A DNA stretch of 64,000 nucleotides from Halomonas maura. Its GTDB lineage: Bacteria; Pseudomonadota; Gammaproteobacteria; Pseudomonadales; Halomonadaceae. The notes under the pieces are model-generated. The model saw nothing but the letters and a program-made list of their open reading frames with translations. It had not been told where the DNA came from and made no database searches. Location: positions 62,001 through 126,000 of the forward strand of contig NZ_JAUFPQ010000013.1 in the NCBI RefSeq assembly GCF_030409305.1. The letters are read 5' to 3'. A program made the translations under genes and the position numbers. Below, in pieces: positions 62,183 to 64,000 of this stretch. Each line of letters begins with the position of its first letter. Position 1 is the stretch's first letter.

Positions 62183-63667
62183 CTAGAGGCTGGCCTGGAC
62201 CACCATGCAGTCCATGCCCTGGGCCTGCAGGCGCCGGCAGGCACTGCGGGCCTGCCCCTCCTGCATGTCCACCAGGCGCGCGCGGTAAACGCCCGCGCCC
62301 TCGACACGGGGCACCGCGACCCGGGCATCCGCCAGCTCGGTGGCCAGGCGATCGGCCGCCCGGGCGGCCAGGCGCCGGGCGTGGTCGGCATCGTTGAAGG
62401 CGCCGATCTGCACGCCCCAGCCGCCACCGGCCGCATCGCCCTCGGCGAGCACCTGGCGGATGGGGTCGTCGGCAGGCGTCTGCGGGGCCGAGGCAACGGC
62501 AGCGGGCGTAGTCGTCGACGGCGACTCGACAGGCTCGGCCATGACGGGTCGGGCCGGCACCAGGGTCTCGTCGACGGAGGGGGCGACGGCCGTCGAGGAA
62601 CCGGCCGCCGGGGGGTTGAACGCCTGGGCGCCGGCCGATGAGGTGCTGGCCGGAGCGGCGACCGCCGGCTCGGCGGATGCCGGCCGGGCCCTGACCGAGC
62701 TCGCGGTGGTGGAGGTGGTGGTGGTATCGATGCTCGCCAGCATCTGCCCGGCAGGCTGCACCGGCGCCACCGGCGCCGCGCCGCCGGGCATCAGGCGCTC
62801 GCCGGCGATCGCGGTGTTGGCCAGCCAGCCGGAGCCATCGGCCAGGGAGGCCCGCACGAAGCCGCGATCCAGCAGCTCGGCCATGTGCTCGTCCCGGGAG
62901 GCGGCGGAGAAGCCGCCCATCACCACCGACAGCATGCGCCGGCCGTCTCGCACCGCCGAGGTCGCCACGTTGAAGCCCGACGCCCGGATGAAGCCGGTCT
63001 TGAGGCCGTCGGCGCCCGGGTAGTTGGCGAGCAGGCGATTGTGGCCACGATAGGTCTTGCCCCGCCAGCCGAAGCGCTGCAGGGCGAAGTAGGGATAGTA
63101 CTGGGGGAAGTCGAGCATCAGCCGCCGCGACAGCACGGCCATGTCGCGGGCCGTGGTGACCTGGCGGTCATCCGGTAGCCCGGAGGCATTGCGGAAGGTG
63201 GTGTCGTGCATGCCCAGCTCGCGGGCCCGGTCGGTCATCATCCGGGCGAAGTGTGACTCGCTGCCGCCCAGCGCCTCGGCGACCACCACGGCCACGTCGT
63301 TGGCGGAGCGCACGATCAACGACTCGATGGCGGTCTCCACGGGGATGCGGTCGCCGGGCTTGAGGTACAGCTTGGTGGCCGGCATGGCCGCCGCCGCCGC
63401 CGACACGGGCAAGGGCTCGTCGAGACTCAGGCTGCGCCCCTCGAGGGCCTCGAAGAGCAGGTAGAGGGTCATCATCTTGGTCAGCGAGGCCGGGTAGCGC
63501 GGCGCATCGGCGTTCTCGGCGTAGAGGATCTCGTGGGTGTCGGCATCGATGACGATGCCCGCATAGCGCGGATTCCCAGCCTTGGCGGCGCCGGCCACGA
63601 CCAGCAGGCCGACCAGCAGCATGACGACGGTGGCTAGGCGCCACTGCAGGAAGCTCGTGGACCCCAT
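62183..63667 (-). CDS. D-alanyl-D-alanine carboxypeptidase with C-terminal SPOR domain
   Basis: 494 residues from ATG 63667 (AGGGGAA before). Signal/anchor helix at 12-28. PBP5/6-type serine peptidase: SLTK (PASLTKMM), SAND (RSANDVA) and LKTGF motifs. A long Pro/Ala/Thr-rich linker (about 290-410), then a C-terminal SPOR domain (GVQIGAFNDADHARRLA) that binds denuded septal peptidoglycan. Fusion of DacA-type and SPOR is known in related bacteria and fits a role in division. Confidence 0.92.
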   Translation of the reverse strand: MGSTSFLQWRLATVVMLLVGLLVVAGAAKAGNPRYAGIVIDADTHEILYAENADAPRYPASLTKMMTLYLLFEALEGRSLSLDEPLPVSAAAAAMPATKLYLKPGDRIPVETAIESLIVRSANDVAVVVAEALGGSESHFARMMTDRARELGMHDTTFRNASGLPDDRQVTTARDMAVLSRRLMLDFPQYYPYFALQRFGWRGKTYRGHNRLLANYPGADGLKTGFIRASGFNVATSAVRDGRRMLSVVMGGFSAASRDEHMAELLDRGFVRASLADGSGWLANTAIAGERLMPGGAAPVAPVQPAGQMLASIDTTTTSTTASSVRARPASAEPAVAAPASTSSAGAQAFNPPAAGSSTAVAPSVDETLVPARPVMAEPVESPSTTTPAAVASAPQTPADDPIRQVLAEGDAAGGGWGVQIGAFNDADHARRLAARAADRLATELADARVAVPRVEGAGVYRARLVDMQEGQARSACRRLQAQGMDCMVVQASL

Positions 63668-63775
63668 TGACGTTCCCCTGATATTTGGCTTGCTACATGA
63701 GTGCATTATGACCCACCCAGCCAGGCTGTACAGGGTGAAAGACGCCGACTTGCGGGTCAATTCCCGGTTTGCCCC

Positions 63776-64000
63776 TCAGGAGACCGGGCGGGCCAGCCCC
63801 GCCTGGGCCTTGAGGTCGTCGATGTCGACCCGGTCGATCTGCTCGGGCGCCAGGAAACGCGCCGCATAGTCGCGCCAGACCCCGCTGTCGAGCAGCAGTT
63901 GGAAGACCAGGGGATCCAGGTGGCCATCCCGTGCCATGCGCGCCAGGATCGACAGGGACTGCGACAGCGTCATGCCGGGCTTGTAGGGACGGTCGACGGC
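63776..64000 (-). CDS. HD-GYP-type phosphodiesterase, C-terminal end (gene runs off the window)
   Basis: Last 74 codons only. DRPYKPGMTLSQSLSILARM and DGHLDPLVFQLLLDSGV match the end of HD-GYP domains that degrade cyclic di-GMP. The active site lies beyond the window. Stop at 63776. Confidence 0.8.
   Translation of the reverse strand, partial: AVDRPYKPGMTLSQSLSILARMARDGHLDPLVFQLLLDSGVWRDYAARFLAPEQIDRVDIDDLKAQAGLARPVS

Overview
The window is chromosomal DNA of a high-GC gammaproteobacterium. The gene set (TRAP/TTT-like uptake, NSS and DAACS sodium-coupled carriers, NtrBC-glnA-typA, znuCBA, a 'thermostable hemolysin' operon) and the acidic proteins fit a Halomonas-like halophile; this genus call is inference from gene content and style, not from a marker gene. 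No rRNA, tRNA or CRISPR array was seen.

Layout. 1-2.8 kb: an operon on the minus strand (HMG-CoA lyase, family III CoA-transferase, TTT solute-binding protein) that looks like uptake, CoA activation and cleavage of a branched dicarboxylate. 3-5.2 kb: remnant of a peptide transporter, then an Xaa-Pro aminopeptidase. 5.4-12.1 kb: nitrogen control, with ntrB-ntrC and glnA both carrying recognisable sigma-54 promoters, ntrBC also carrying two overlapping NtrC boxes, and an odd array of four partial copies of the ntrC 3' end directly downstream of ntrC. 12.2-16.1 kb: typA and a sodium symporter. 16.2-21.4 kb: branched-chain amino-acid ABC transporter (livGFHM plus convergent binding protein). 21.6-27.2 kb: assorted metabolic genes, a MITE-like element and a Fur-box gene.

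27.75-34.16 kb is the clearest foreign block: an AT-rich integron gene-cassette array without an integrase (CALIN). All cassette genes read on the minus strand and are separated by attC sites; almost every cassette has exactly complementary 7-bp ends. Several products carry nuclease or defence-type folds (PIN, HEPN, HNH, a P-loop ATPase, a zinc ribbon).

34.2-43.2 kb: weakly coding AT-rich flank, an orphan Phd antitoxin, envelope proteins, a Zur-box znuCBA operon and a MntA-HepT toxin-antitoxin pair. 43.2-50 kb: AttEFGH-like ABC exporter plus lipocalin-like lipoprotein, LysR-DoxX with a collapsed dioxygenase gene, glyoxalase I. 51.1-57.9 kb: a tightly overlapping operon (thermostable hemolysin/GNAT, AMP-binding ligase, heme-oxygenase-like diiron enzyme, SDR, TPR lipoprotein-like protein, two-component system). 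A direct-repeat box of the PmrA/QseB type (6 bp, 5-bp spacer, 6 bp) precedes both this operon and the small membrane-protein gene just after it, so the operon probably controls itself. 57.9-64 kb: di-heme oxidoreductase, TPP riboswitch with thiM-thiE, DMT exporter, D-Ala-D-Ala carboxypeptidase with SPOR domain, and the end of an HD-GYP phosphodiesterase.

The two strongest candidates for undescribed biology are the cassette array with its nuclease-like products and the self-regulated hemolysin/ligase/diiron-oxidase/SDR operon; the ntrC 3'-end array is the most unusual structure.
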